64,000 nt of DNA from Neoceratodus forsteri (taxonomy: Eukaryota; Chordata; Ceratodontiformes; Ceratodontidae). How positions within the stretch are numbered: the first letter of the stretch is position 1; every line of letters starts with the position of its first letter. A model generated the notes under the pieces. That model was not told the DNA's origin. It did no database searches and saw nothing but the letters and a program-made list of their open reading frames with translations. The translations under genes and the position numbers were made by a program. The stretch is taken from the NCBI GenBank assembly GCA_016271365.2, contig CM057454.1, positions 458,953,501-459,017,500 on the forward strand, read 5' to 3'. Shown here piece by piece: positions 1 through 12,129 of this stretch.

Positions 1-472
1 ACGCAAATTTCCTTAGTAATAAATAATGGGGAGGAGAAATATACAAAATATAAAAGTAACGCAGGCAAGATTGTACCTAATTATTAAGCTTTTTAAAGAT
101 TTCTTTCAGGCATCAGTAGCTTTTTAACAGACTCAATAGGCTGTGTTCAAATCAAACATATATTGGGGGTGCTAGATCACCAGAGATCTTTATTTATAAG
201 AACGGGGATCTGGGCTTGGTGGGGTGCTAGACTACCAGGAGAGTAAGTTTGTCATACAGGGGGGCTAATTGGGGCATGGCACATTGGCACACAGGTTCTA
301 ATCCCTCCCAGAGGATTTGTGGGCACCCTTAGATCAACCCTTAGCTGGTTTAATGGTACTTAGTCCTTTGCCCTCTGGAAGTGTTTTCAGAATGCCAAAT
401 TAGAGGATTTGGCAGCCTGCATCCCCTGCAAGCCCCTAGTGCCATGTTGCAGTCCATTTTGTGGTGGAAGCA
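1..472. other. unassigned repeat-derived flank with two tRNA-Glu-like motifs
   Basis: No coding capacity is seen. Two short motifs at 165-185 and 221-241 (gGTGCTAGAyyACCAGrag), about 55 bp apart, match in reverse orientation the tRNA-Glu-5'-end-like motif of the arrays at 37354-38295. The segment may be a decayed piece of the same element. The remainder is not recognised. Confidence 0.4.
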
Positions 473-1452
473 CCTTTTGGTACATGCCACCTGCGTTTGA
501 TGCAGGCTGCTTTTCAGAATAGATCACAGTGCATTTTTTGATGCAAGGTGCCACTTGCATTATCATTTATGTTTGACGCAGGCACCTAGCATCATTCTTT
601 GGACTTTGACAATTGGGCCCATTATGTCTACTACTCATGAAGTGCCTAACTTCAGCTGATGTTTTGTCTCCCCTTCAGATATCACGCTTGTGTTCATTGA
701 GTGTGGTCTTTCATGAACGGGACATTTTTCCTATGTAATGCAAATCACTAGGGCATTTTATGAGGTAACTTACTTGTTCTGTCTTACATGTTATGAATTG
801 TTGAATCACAGTGTGCTCTCCTTTGTATGGATTGTACACTGTTTTTGTTTTCCTCATACTATTACCTTTCTGGCAATTGTCACACAGTTAGTTGCCAGTG
901 AGGGATGTCCTTCCTTGGAATACTGTATATTCCTTTAGTAACTATTACACTGAAGAGATGGTCCTTTTGGCACATGCCACCTGCGTTTGATGCAGGCTGC
1001 TTTTCAGAATAGATCACAGTGCATTTTTTGATGCAAGGTGCCACTTGCGTTATTATTTATGTTTGATGCAGGCACCTAGCATCATTCTATGGACTTTGAC
1101 AATTGGGCCCATTATGTCTACTACTCATGAAGTGCCTAACTTCAGCTGATGTTTTGTCTCCCCTTCAGATATCACTCTTGTGTTCATTGAGTGTGGTCTT
1201 TCATGAATGGGACATTTTTCCTATGTAATGCAAATCACTAGGGCATTTTATGAGGTAACTTACTTGTTCTGTCTTACATGTTATGAATTGTTGAATGACA
1301 GTGTGCTCTCCTTTGTATGGATTGTACACTGTTTTTGTTTTCCTCATACTATTACAGTTCTGGAAATTGTCACACAGTTAGTTGCCAGTGAGGGATGTCC
1401 TTCCTTGGAATACTGTATATTCCTTTAGTAACTATTACACTGAAGAGATGGT
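473..1452. repeat. recent 490-bp tandem duplication (two units)
   Basis: Unit 1 spans 473-962 and unit 2 spans 963-1452. They align without gaps at a constant offset of 490 bp (for example ggactttgac at 601 and 1091) with only about a dozen substitutions, so they are roughly 97-98% identical. Each unit ends in a segment (taactattacactgaag) that also begins the 1.8-kb repeat copies at 1425 and 15582. Short open frames in both units (738-938, 1207-1428) show no recognisable protein similarity and are probably incidental. The duplication is younger than most elements in the window. Confidence 0.9.
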
Positions 1453-3243
1453 CCAGAAGTAAATGACTTGATACCTTTTATTGGACCAGCATAGATGTAA
1501 CAAAAAGAACAAAGACATGGGAGGGAAACTGAGGAATAAATGTAAGTGTCACATTTGGGCATCTGCGCAAGCATGAATGTTTTAAACATTCCATACGTCT
1601 CCAGAGTAATCAGCACTATATTTTAGTGGATGAGCAGTACAAGCTGGCATTCACACCTGTACGAATCAAAGGGAACCAGAGGTAAGACACTTTCAGCTGC
1701 TCTAGATAGCTAAAAAAAGAACAGAAGCAAAAAATGTCTGAAGGGGGCATTACAATTATGATGTACAAGCATCAAATGCAAAAGTTCTGGTAATAAAGTG
1801 TGTAGAGGTGGAAAATTAAAAGAATAAAATGTTTAGTAGCAGTGAGCTATCTAAGTTATAATCATGTTACCGAATAGGATATTGTCTAAAAAATGTAAAT
1901 GTTTAAAAAACCTCTTCAATATATAATAATAATTTGAAGGGCCAGTGAAGTCTACATTCTCAAATGTTAAAATAAAAGGCCAAGAGGTGCATTACTGTGG
2001 CCTTTCTGAATGGGGAACAAACCTAACACTGAATATATGGTAACTTGAGCAGAAGTGTCACATTTTGGCATTTGCACAAGTGCAAATGTTTTAAACATTC
2101 CTAATGTTTGCAGAGTGACCAGCTCCCTATTTAAGGGGATGGTTAATATAAACTAGTGTCTAGACCTGTCAGAAACTAGGAGGAATGAGAGGTAAGACAC
2201 TCTGGCTACTCTGAACAGTTAAAAAAGGACTTCGTATAAAAAGACTTATTGGGGATATTACAACAAAGATTTTTATTTACTAAATTAAAAAGTCCAGAGA
2301 ATGATGTATGATGAGATACTCAGATAAAAAGGAAATGTTAAGTATCAATGACCTGTTCAAGTTTTAATTATGGTGACAAATAGGACACTTTACAAAACAA
2401 ACCTAAGTGTTTAAACACTCCCTTAGCAAAAGACAGTAACATGAAGGGCACAGCCAGTGATGCCTGCGCGCTTGAAAAATTAAAGTATATTGAAAAGAGG
2501 TGTTATGCTATGTCCTCTTGGAATGGGAAAAAACATATTGAGTGTTTTGAAAAATCCAGGGAAGGGGTATGTACTAACTTAAAAAAGGTTAAAATTAATT
2601 TATAATGTATAAACAAGATTTCTGGTTTAAACACTTAAGTTTGTGCTAGGGTGAAGGAGTCATACATGAAATAAATGAAAATGCATTCAGCTGAAATATA
2701 CATGTTTAGATTTGGACACAGCCTGTCAGAGTTTGTTAAGCTTCCAATACTAAAATACAATATTATTATTTTTTTTTATTTATAAGGGTGGACCAAGAAG
2801 AAGTGAGCAACTTCTCTTGGTAAGTGGATTTAAACAAATCACTGAATCAACAGATTGTTTTAAGAGTATCAAATTAAATAATGACTTTGGTTTAAATATG
2901 TTTATTTTTTTAGTTAAATGAATAAAAACATAAAGGTCATAAAGATTTTGATGAAAGTAAAGTTCACTCGAATGTGAGCCCTGTTTATTTGAATTAATTA
3001 TTTTGAATGGATTAAGACAAAGGAGATAATGCTAGCTGCAATATTATAATATTTAATGGGACTAGTCTAATACAATGTTTTATTATATTAGGGAAAGCTG
3101 AACAAATTCTGAGTGACTGAATAAACTGAATAAAGCACACTAAACATTCTATGAACAAGGTGTAAATGAAATCGTTATGACTGAAATTGATTTAAATAGT
3201 ATAAGAATATAAATAAAAATGTGGTTAAAATAAATATTATTTT
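1425..3243 (+). repeat. 1.8-kb interspersed repeat, copy A (uninterrupted)
   Basis: This segment is colinear with 15582-21336 once two insertions are removed from the latter. Homology begins at agtaactattacactgaag and ends near ggttaaaataaatattatttt. It contains an internal tandem duplication of about 509 bp: the block starting aagtgtcacattt at 1544 recurs at 2053. It is AT-rich with no long open frame. No terminal inverted repeats, LTRs or polyA tail are obvious, so the class is unknown. It serves as the empty-site reference for the CR1 and SINE insertions in copy B. Confidence 0.8.
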
Positions 3244-3479
3244 CTAGTAATATTAATAATGTTAAAAAACATCAGAATTCAAAGAGTGATCACAAAGAGT
3301 TCATAATGCCTGTTTAGGAGTGACAAAATGCATATTCAGTATGTCTGTAACTATACGATAGTGCCTTTCATTGCAAATGTAAAATATAAGAAAAATGGAA
3401 AATAAAGCAAGTATAAAAAAGAAAACTGGAATAGGTATAAAAACCTTGGGAGTAAGTTCATTTTGACCATTTGTTTTCT

Positions 3480-4715
3480 AGCATGCAGTAACAGGGGCCA
3501 TAAGGCCCAACATGTTATATCCTCCTTGACTTGTTTTACCAGTGGGACTAGATTATCTTGAAAAAAGGAGTTTACTGGAATTCCTTAAAAGTATCCCTAA
3601 GTATTTTAGACATGGCAGTGGCCATTTCATCAGGTATTGTTTCTTAACCTGTGGTGAGGGAGTATAGTTAAACAACAATTTTTCATTTTAGCTTAATTTA
3701 GAGTACATCCTGCCAAATTAGTGAATTGCTTTACCATGTCAAGTAATCTCAGAATGGACATCTCCAGCTATGAGATATATATAAGGACATAATCTGTATA
3801 TAAAGCCAGTTTATGTTCCTGGTCCTCTATATGTATCCCCTTAACATCTGGGTCTTACCTAACCCATTGTCCCAGTGGCTCTATGTACAGTGTGAAGAGT
3901 AGTGGGGACATTGGGCAGCCTTGTAGTGTGCCCCTCCCCAACACAAATCTACTCAACAGGTGTCCATTGGACCTTACATAAGCTTGCAGATCATTATACA
4001 GTCTCTGTTCCATCTCTATAAATGTTTTTGCAAACCCAGATCTGTAAGGGATCAAATGCCTTTTTGGAATCCAGGCTCAGGAGTTTTTTTGAGATTCAGA
4101 TGGTCAATCAAGTGCAAAGTACACCTGACATTATTCACTGCCTGTCTTCCTGCCACAAACCCTGTTTGATCCATCTCCACTAATTGTGGGACTAGTTCCT
4201 CTAGTCTCTTTGCCATTATGGCTGTTAAGTATTTATAGTCTATCTTAAGGAGGGATATGGGATGGTGCAAAGCACATATGGTTGGGTCTTTGCCAGGCTT
4301 GGTAATCACTGAGATTACAGCTTGTTTCCAAGATGGAGGTACAGTATGGTACCCCCCTTTTCTATCACCTCTTGAAATGCCCCTTGCAGCATTGGAGCCA
4401 CTTTATCTGAACATTTTTTATAGAATTTGTTGGGGAAACCATCTGTTCTGGGACATTTTCCAGTCTTGCTATTCCCAATCACATTTTTAATCTCAGCTAT
4501 AGTTATCTGTCTGTTAAGTATAGTGTTTTGTTCCTCTGTTAGCTGGGCTAACCAGATTCTGTGTAGGAAGGAACTAATCTGTTCTGTGGGAATCGCTGCC
4601 TTTGGGCTATATAATATTTTATAATATGTCATAAATGCATCAAATATTTTATCTACCCTGTGGATCTTTTCCCCAGAAGTTGGGTGATGAATTTTGTGAA
4701 TTTGTGCCCTAGTTT

Positions 4716-4755
<40 letters not shown>

Positions 4756-4756
4756 T

Positions 4757-4792
<36 letters not shown>

Positions 4793-6052
4793 TTTCTTTC
4801 TCTCTCTCTTCCTTCCTTCCTTCTTTCCTTCTTTCATTACTGGATAGGTACACTGATCCAGAGGACCGTTTTCAGGCATGACCCGGGCCAAAACAAGAAT
4901 GATCCCTGAGTCTGCAAGCCAAGAGTTTCAGTGCCCTTGGTCCTCCCTCATAATATCGCTGTTTAAGGAATTTCAGGCTTTGCTCTACTTTTTGGTCCAA
5001 TATGGAATTTAGTTCTTTTTTGAGCTGTAGGAGATTTTTTCCTCTTTGTCTATCTAATTTCTTTTGTTGTAGTGCCTCCATTGTTTGTATTCTCTCTTCT
5101 AATTCTTTTTGTCTTTCTATTCTCTGTTTTTGCCTGGCAGTCCCTGTTGCCATTAATTTGACTCTAAGTATTACCTTTATTGTGTCCCATATTATTCCTT
5201 TACTAACCTCTGTTGTGTTGTGGTCCTGAATTATCTGGCCAAGTAATTGTAGTATTTGCTCTAAGATCTTCTTATCTAAGAGTAGTGACAAATTCAATCT
5301 CCAGAATGTTGTTTTCTTTGTTGTCTGCAAGTTTATTTCAATTTGTAATAGGGCATGATCTGATAAATCTAGCAATCCCACTTCACAGTGAAGTAAACTA
5401 GATACTGCCTCCCTTGATATAAAAAGAGGCCCAATCTGGAGTACATTTAATGTACTTGTGAGAAGTAGGTGTATCGCCTTTTGTGACCCTCTAGATACCT
5501 CCATACATCTTGCAGCCCCAGCTTTACTAGCAAAGCTTTCACCTATTTTGCTACTCAATGCGTCATTCTGGGTATTTGTGAGTACTATCTAAGTGTGGAT
5601 CCATAGTAAGGTTCCAGTCTCCCCCACATATTATAGTACCCTCTGCCTTTTCCATCAACTTCATTAGAATATTTCTATAGAGGCCATATGCAGATCCTGG
5701 GGGTTCATATACTGAAGCCATGGTTATCATTTTTCCATTTAGTCTTCCCTTTAAAAATTACATATTTACCTGCTCTGTCTATTTTTTTCTCCAAACATTT
5801 GAACATGGAGCACTGTGGGATCAGTATAACCACCCCTCTTCTTCTCCCATTTTTGTAAGAGGAGTAGTACACTCCTTCATAGCAAAATTGACCCAGTTTC
5901 TAGCACTCCGCCTCTGACAAATGCATTTCTTGCAGGAACACTATTTCTGTTCTAATTTGCTTAACACAAGTCATAATTTTCTTCCTTTTAACTGGGTTAG
6001 ACAGACCATTTAAATTGTACGTCAATATTTTAGTACTGTTATTACTCATCAT
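3480..6052 (-). pseudogene. L1/Tx1-like LINE ORF2 relic (endonuclease-reverse transcriptase), antisense
   Basis: ORF2 of an L1-type retrotransposon encodes an apurinic-like endonuclease followed by reverse transcriptase. Read on the minus strand from the ATG at 6052, the start reads KILTYNLNGLSNPVKRKK, then VFLQEMHLSE, the usual L1 endonuclease N-terminus, followed by an in-frame stop. 5558-4872 holds the end of the endonuclease (LLDLSDHALL) and the basic linker (LKQRYYEGGPRALKLLA). 4632-3855 holds the RT fingers and palm in several frames (DQTGFVAGR, RGTLQGCPMSPLL). The catalytic YADD is decayed to YTDY near 3786-3800. Stops, frameshifts and a microsatellite in the linker-RT interval show a dead, old copy. 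The 3' limit near 3480 is approximate. Confidence 0.85.
4713..4835. repeat. (TTTC)n microsatellite
   Basis: About 120 bp of CTTT repeats grade into CCTT/CTCT at the right end. It lies within the antisense L1 ORF2, between the linker and RT coding blocks, so it arose or was inserted after the element was dead. Open frames across it are pure low-complexity artefacts. Confidence 0.97.
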
Positions 6053-8477
6053 TATTTGTTAAGTTAGCCCACCGCACTTTCCAGTATTCCAGCGGGCAAC
6101 CATGTTCACCTCCCTTCCTCGCTGGAGGCCCATCCAGTTTTCTGGTACCATGCTCTGTAAATAAGAACTTCTTGGCAAGTTCAGGCTTGCCAACTGGGTA
6201 GTCTACCCTTTTAAACTTTTGAACATAACTTCTGTTACCTCCAAGTTAGAGGATGATATTCATACTGTCTGTGTTTCCAGGTGGGGTTCTCCTACTGGCT
6301 TCTTCCTCCTCCTCCCCCCCAATCTGGAGAGGTACTAGTACCACTCCCCCTGCATGCAGAGGCTGCTACCAAAGTCTTTGGTAAATAAGAGATCTGATAC
6401 CAAGTACTATCCCTCTTCCAATGGCCCACTGTTACTAATAGAATTCACCACAGTTGGAACATCAGCCACTTAGTCAATTCCCCATATCCCTTCCCCCCTA
6501 AGGATCTCTTAACTATGGTTTGCCAGATGGCATTGTATCCAGGTAATTTTTCTCATCCCCTTCCCTCTAAGATACACTCCTTTGATGTCCAGAATTTTCT
6601 GGCTCCCTTTGATTTTCTGTAGCATGTTTCTAAAACATCCCTGCTGTACACTATTCCCATTTTCAATCTCCCATCCTGCCTACCTCCCCTGACCCCCACA
6701 CACACCTCTCCCTATCATATCTTGTTTGAATATTTTTGCTCTTTATGGTCTGTCTCACCAGCCCTTCACCCCTCCCATTTTATCCATTTTCTTCAGACGT
6801 CCATTACTCTAAATAAACTATGTTATGTTTCCCCATCCATCCCACTCCCTCCCCTTATGTCATGAACTGGTGTTGTCCAGGCATCAGCACCATAGCCTAT
6901 CTTATCTCTAGGACCATCATCTCGGACTTCACAGCTCTCCACATCTCAGCATCTCCGTCCTGGAGTGGTTTTCCATACCATCTGTGGCCCCACTTATTTC
7001 TTTTCAGTTTAAGCCAGCTAAAAAGGGAAAAGAAATAAAACAGTATTATTGCAAGCATCATAATTTGTCATCCACTCAATAGCAAAAAACAAATGTAATA
7101 GATCATTCCCAAGCATTCTTATCTCTTAGTGTTCCATGGGTGAGAGTGGCCCAAACATGGTCCGGTGTTTCTCTATCTGTAGTGAAATCGCTTCTTCCCT
7201 CTTGCTCTTTCTGCTCTCTTCACCCTATAGTGGCAAGTGTATCTATTAGAACTGAGTCTTTATGTTATTTATTCATTTATTTGTTTTTTTACCCCATTAA
7301 TCCATTAATAATCCTCCCATCCCCCCTGCTCCCCCTTACCTCCAGTGTAATTTATGCTTGTAGGTCTAGTTACCACTATGGGAAGAGCCTGTAGCCATTT
7401 TGGTGTCTCTCTGAAAATGAGTGACCATGGCACGTTTCATTTAGAATTTCAGAAGTATCCTTCCCACAGTCTAACAGAGCTTGACACAGTATACCATGGT
7501 CACTTGCTGCAGGGCTACAGCGGCACTATTTTGGCTGCTACTTCTGCATTCTACACTAGAACTGCACATTCATGCCATGCGTGCATGTGCAGTTCCGCCG
7601 GCATAGCCATCTTGGGAGTGGCAGTATGCCATCCATTCAATGCAACTGCACATGCATGAGTGTCATGCATGCGCAGTTCTGTTGGCAGCTCTCATTCCTC
7701 AGAGCTTCTTCAGGCTTGCCACAGCCATATTGATTCTGGCTAGAATTTGTTTTCAATTGGTAAGCCCTTTAAGGTGCTCTCCCGTAACTGTTCTGGATTT
7801 GTTTGTCAGACTATCTCTTCATGTACACCCCTATTCATTTCACTCAAAACATTTTCTGGCTGGTTGTCCGCTACAATAGAAGAAAAAGATAAGGCTTTTA
7901 AATATGCATACTTAACCACTTATGTTCTGATTCAAGAGGAGGGGTAGAGGGGAGGACAGTTCAAGGGGAAAGCAGCTGATTCATGCAGTCATAGTATTTA
8001 AAAAAACAACAAGGTAGTCCCATGAGGTAAAAGTTCTCTATCCTTCATTCAATCCCTTCTTACATATTTGTTTAAGTTATTACTTATCTGAAAAGTTACA
8101 TCAAATGGCAGATTGTAGCACTTACCAAGTACAGTTCTATCTTCCTTTGCATTGTCCTGATGTACTAGTGAGCTGCTGGAGTAAGGCTCAAATGTCCACC
8201 ACTGATTTGCCTGCAGTACTTCTTCTTGCTGCACATAAATTCTGGTGAGAAACAGTCTGCTAGCTTTGAAGTTCCCCACTTTGTTGTGCGGCTGTCAGAT
8301 TTTTTTTTGCTGCCCCAGTGGAATCTCATGGGCCTGCAAAGTTATTGTTGTCTTGTCTGGTGTAGAGTAGAGTCAGTTCCCCTCCTCCCAGAACATTCGA
8401 ACTGTCGCAGGGTAAGAGGTTTGAAATTTAATCTGTTTTTCCTTTTGTGCTCTGATTATATCTAAATATTGTAACCT
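6053..8477. other. L1 inter-ORF region and unassigned sequence
   Basis: This separates the ORF2 relic from the ORF1 relic of the antisense L1. It is longer than a normal L1 inter-ORF gap, so it probably includes 5'/ORF1-terminal L1 sequence plus unidentified insertions. 6060-6850 is pyrimidine-rich on the plus strand. Two similar short palindromes lie at 7559-7595 and 7644-7678. No gene is supported. Confidence 0.4.
7559..7678. repeat. pair of related short palindromes (AACTGCACATGCATG type)
   Basis: The first hairpin (7559-7595) has arms beginning GAACTGCACA and ending TGTGCAGTTC. The second (7644-7678) has nearly perfect 16-bp arms, AACTGCACATGCATGA against TCATGCATGCGCAGTT. The two share their arm sequence and lie about 83 bp apart. 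Function is unknown; they could be remnants of a palindromic MITE. Confidence 0.7.
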
Positions 8478-8995
8478 CTACTTCCTGATATTGGTGGGGG
8501 GGATAGTTCTGTTTGAAATAAAGGCCTGTACTGTTACATCCCTTTTTTGCCAGGCCTGTCTAAAAACCTCTTCTTCCATACCGTAGCTGGGGAATTTCAT
8601 AATAACTGTTCTCGGCCTGGCAGCAGGGTCTGTAGGCTTGGGATACAGGGCCTGATGTGCCATCTCAATTCTTATATCCATGCTGGTTGGAAGTGTGAGC
8701 ATATCTTTGAGCAAATCTTGAATGAATGTGTACATGCTGGTTAATCCGTATTCTCAGGCAGTCCCGATAATCTTAGATTGTCCCTTTGAGATCTGGATTC
8801 CAGATCTAGACACTTTTCATGCAAGGCCTTGGTCTGTAGTAGTAGGGCATTGGCAACCATGCTCAGCTGCCCTGCACCATGTTCCACCACTTCCACCCAC
8901 TCTTCTGCCTCCACAATTCTTTTCTCAATGCCAGTGAAGCGGTGTGAAGGAGTGGGATGACAGATGGACAAATAGTCAGGAAAGTAGTTCTGCAT
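8478..8995 (-). pseudogene. L1 ORF1p relic (coiled coil plus RRM-like region), antisense
   Basis: L1 ORF1 encodes a trimeric RNA-binding chaperone. On the minus strand, 8995-8741 encodes a heptad-like segment ending in DLESRSQRDNLRLSGLPE, the typical coiled-coil to RRM transition of L1 ORF1p. 8735-8478 continues in another frame with DIRIEMAHQAL, RTVIMKFPSY and the positions expected of the RRM and start of the C-terminal domain. A frameshift or stop separates the blocks. Orientation and order match the ORF2 relic downstream on the same strand, so both belong to one element, about 5.5 kb long in its present form. Confidence 0.8.
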
Positions 8996-10598
8996 GCAGA
9001 GTGTAATATTTATTTATCAGAAATCCAATAAATAAATAAAAAGTAACAAAACATAATTTTCTAAATAAAAATAAAATAAGAAAAAAAATACTTTAAAGAA
9101 AATAAATCAAATGAAAAAGGTTGCTGAAACACATCAGTACTTCCAGAAACAATCTTTCTTCAGATTTTTCTCAGTTCAATCAATCACTTTATTCAAGCAT
9201 GAAAATTCACATGTCCTTTCTCCTTGCAGGTTAGTATCCCTCTGACCATTGATCTACATTACCTCAGGAAGCCTAGCCTTTTATAACCTTCTCCAGCATA
9301 TCATGTGACCTACCCCAGTTTCCTGAATAAAATATCTTTATTTGTACAGTCTTTTCACTTTTGTGATGCTGATAATCATTTTAAACAGGAGACAACACTT
9401 CTACTAATGTTAAACAAGAGTATGTTAGTGCCTCTGTAAAAAGTTAATAGATGACTTTACAAAACAGATGGCTCCTTCCCTTTCTGTGAGGTCTCTACTC
9501 TCCTTTAGCATAAATACATTGTCATTGGGGAAGGCAGTCCTCCTAAAGTACCTCAGCTGGAACAGGTAAGTACAAAAGGCTCCTATTGTTTTATTTTCAT
9601 ACAAGAACTGAATTAATTACAGAGCACAGGAATAGGGCTAATGAATTACCCATATCTTAGTATTGAAATGAACCCATTTTCTGTTTATCTAGGGCTTTTT
9701 AACAATATACCAAAAGAAGAACAACATTTTAGCAAACAGCAAGGCCCAGTTTTGCATACTAGGCCCCAATACAACCTCTAGTAGAGAATAAATAACATAA
9801 TAACTCTGGCATTATTCTATTCTTAACCTACATCAGTCAAAGACTGCAGTATCCTTTTAACATAATGAAACATGAATTCTGTGTTTTTAACTTTTACTGT
9901 GGGGTTTGCCTTTTTATGTCTGCATTTTATTTCTGCACGTAGCACTTTATAACACTATGTAGCCCACTCTGGCACATTTAATATATTTTTCGGAATTCTC
10001 TGGGAAGGATCTGAAAGAATGGAAAAAGAAAACACAGTGGATTTAGTAAAACATGAATGGGGGCTCCACAGGTGGCCAACCTGATGGGGCAAGAAGAAAA
10101 ATCGGGACAGATTAGTAGATAAAGGTTTAAAGCTGTTGCAACAGTCTTTTTTTTTTTTTTTAGTAATAAGGATATAGAAAAGAGTCCTTCCAGTTATATA
10201 GGGTTCTACCATATCACAAGCAGTCTTGACTTATTTGGAATTCTGCTTTATTTTCCAACCAGGAAACTTTAATTTCATGACGTAGTGTCTCGAATCTGTT
10301 TCCAGTAAGCTGTTCAGCTTCCCAGTCGGTATAATATCCTGGGCCATGTCTACTGACAGGGGACATGCTGCAGCTCCCTTCTGAACTTAGGACATGATAT
10401 CTGGAGCCATTCTCTGCCATTGTCATCTTTTCAGATCTGGATCTTGTATTTCTGGCATCTCCTTTGCCCTTTGTTGCTGTATTTCATTATTTTATTGTCA
10501 TTTATCTGTGTATAAAAGGAATTTAATCCCCAGAGGGAAGGGAGCTCTCCTCTCTAGGCTGCTGTCCCAGACGTGATGTCACCGGAAGTCCAGAGAAC
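8996..10598. other. AT-rich stretch without recognised features
   Basis: No open frame with recognisable similarity is present. A poly-T run at 10147-10161 and scattered A/T homopolymers are the only simple features. It may include the L1 5' end (just right of 8996) and the left flank of the PLE pseudo-LTR. Confidence 0.4.
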
Positions 10599-10790
10599 AG
10601 TTTTCTAATGTTGTGAAGTACATTTTGTATTGTATATAAGTACTGTATTCATTTATATATGTACTGTATGCATAACTTTAGGTCCTGATGAAGTAGTGGA
10701 CACACTACGAAACATAGACATTATTTTGTGGTTATGCTACTTGTGAATAAAAATGTAAACTTTAACCAGTGAGTGGGACTTTGTCTTCAT
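10599..10790 (+). repeat. Penelope-like pseudo-LTR with hammerhead-like motif, copy 1
   Basis: This lies about 1 kb upstream of PLE coding sequence in the same orientation. The block from ttttctaatgttgtgaagtacatt to the hammerhead-like core is shared with 21391-21470 plus 22965-23018, which shows that it is a repeated terminal unit. PLEs are known to be flanked by pseudo-LTRs carrying hammerhead ribozymes. Its limits are approximate. Confidence 0.6.
10685..10713 (+). ncRNA. hammerhead ribozyme-like core in PLE pseudo-LTR
   Basis: The sequence reads CTGATGA (10685-10691), one A, a perfect 6-bp stem GTAGTG/CACTAC with a GACA loop (10693-10708), then GAAA (10709-10712) and C. This is the conserved catalytic-core arrangement of hammerhead ribozymes: CUGAUGA, stem II, GAAA. 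Minimal hammerheads are an established component of Penelope-like element termini. I could not assign convincing stems I and III or the cleavage triplet by eye, so present activity is uncertain. Confidence 0.55.
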
Positions 10791-12129
10791 CTGAGTTGGC
10801 TATTGTTGAGAGATTTGTGGAGCATGATCCCTCCCGGTAGTCTGATTTCTTTTTCAGGCACTAAGAGGGCCACACAACCACCATGTGATTTGATTCATTT
10901 TTTTGACACTTGCTTGGAGATCCAGGATAGGAGGCCCCACTTCACTGAGAAGTTCCTAGCACCCTATGAAAATGAAAAAGTGAAAAATTGAAGATTTATC
11001 TTCACACAGCAAGATTTGGACTGGCACCATGTATACCTGTGTACTTTACCCTGTGAAAATCTCTCCACTGTAATATCATGGAACAGATACTGTATCACAT
11101 CTGGAACTGATTAACATCATGATTATAGCTATGTGGCTAGTAAGAAACACCATTGTTTTTATTAAATGTAGAGATTGTTTATATTCTTTTGACATCAGCG
11201 TGAAATTATCTAAATATAAGTGTAGTGTAAAGAATTTAAAAGATTCATTGAGAAGATGGATGTTTTTGAATTTTGAAAGGGAGTAACAGATGAAAGATCA
11301 GTCCCCAGAACACTTACTAAAACAGATGAAGACAGAATTCTACATCACCAAGAAAATATAAAGCAGGAATTTAAATGCAAAAAGTTTAATAAGCAAATAT
11401 GAATCACTAAAACTTAGAGAACTTCATCTTCAATGGCATTGCATTACATTAACTGAATATTATAGACAAAAGAGAATCCCAAGGGGTTTATGAGTCCCGA
11501 CAGAACCCAATTTATGTTTCACCACAGCAGAGCTAGAAAAAAAGTGTGATGGGGTTCATAATAAATGCTCTCTAGACTTTCTACTCTTTTTACTGGAAGC
11601 TTTAAACATGGAATTGACAAATATAAGCAGATAAATTAAAACAGTATATGATCAATATAATTAAAAACAGATCTGAAGGATGTTTCAGAATTTTTAGACA
11701 AAATACAGAAGACTTTAGAAGATTATGAAAATGACTTGATAGACCAGAAACTCAAACAATTTAGAAAGAATCTTAATGACTACTAGGAGGGGAAAGTTTA
11801 TACATGGAATAGGTATTCCCCATATAAACTACAATACAGATATAACCCAGACTCTGTCAGTAACCTCCATAGCTCAGATAGCAGGTTGGGAGGGGAAAAC
11901 TGGCAACAAGGATTTAAACCTTATTTTGGTAGAGGAAGGTTCAGATGGGGAGGCCTGAGAACATTCAGAAGCCAAGGCAGAGGCAGTTGGCAGAGAGGGG
12001 AAATGCAAAAAGATCATATAGAATGGGCATCAGGAGGAGAACAAGGATCAGGAAGCAAACAAGTTACATAAAATAAATAGAAACAATAGGAGACAGGGTA
12101 GTAACAAGGAGCCAGAAGAAAAGGAATCT

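Noticed and set aside
738..1428. Two paralogous small proteins in the tandem units
   Set aside because: Frames differ at the start between units, lack similarity, and substitutions show no coding pattern visible by eye.
4653..4891. Lys/Glu/Arg-rich and Phe/Leu/Ser-rich ORFs
   Set aside because: Pure translation of the (TTTC)n microsatellite.
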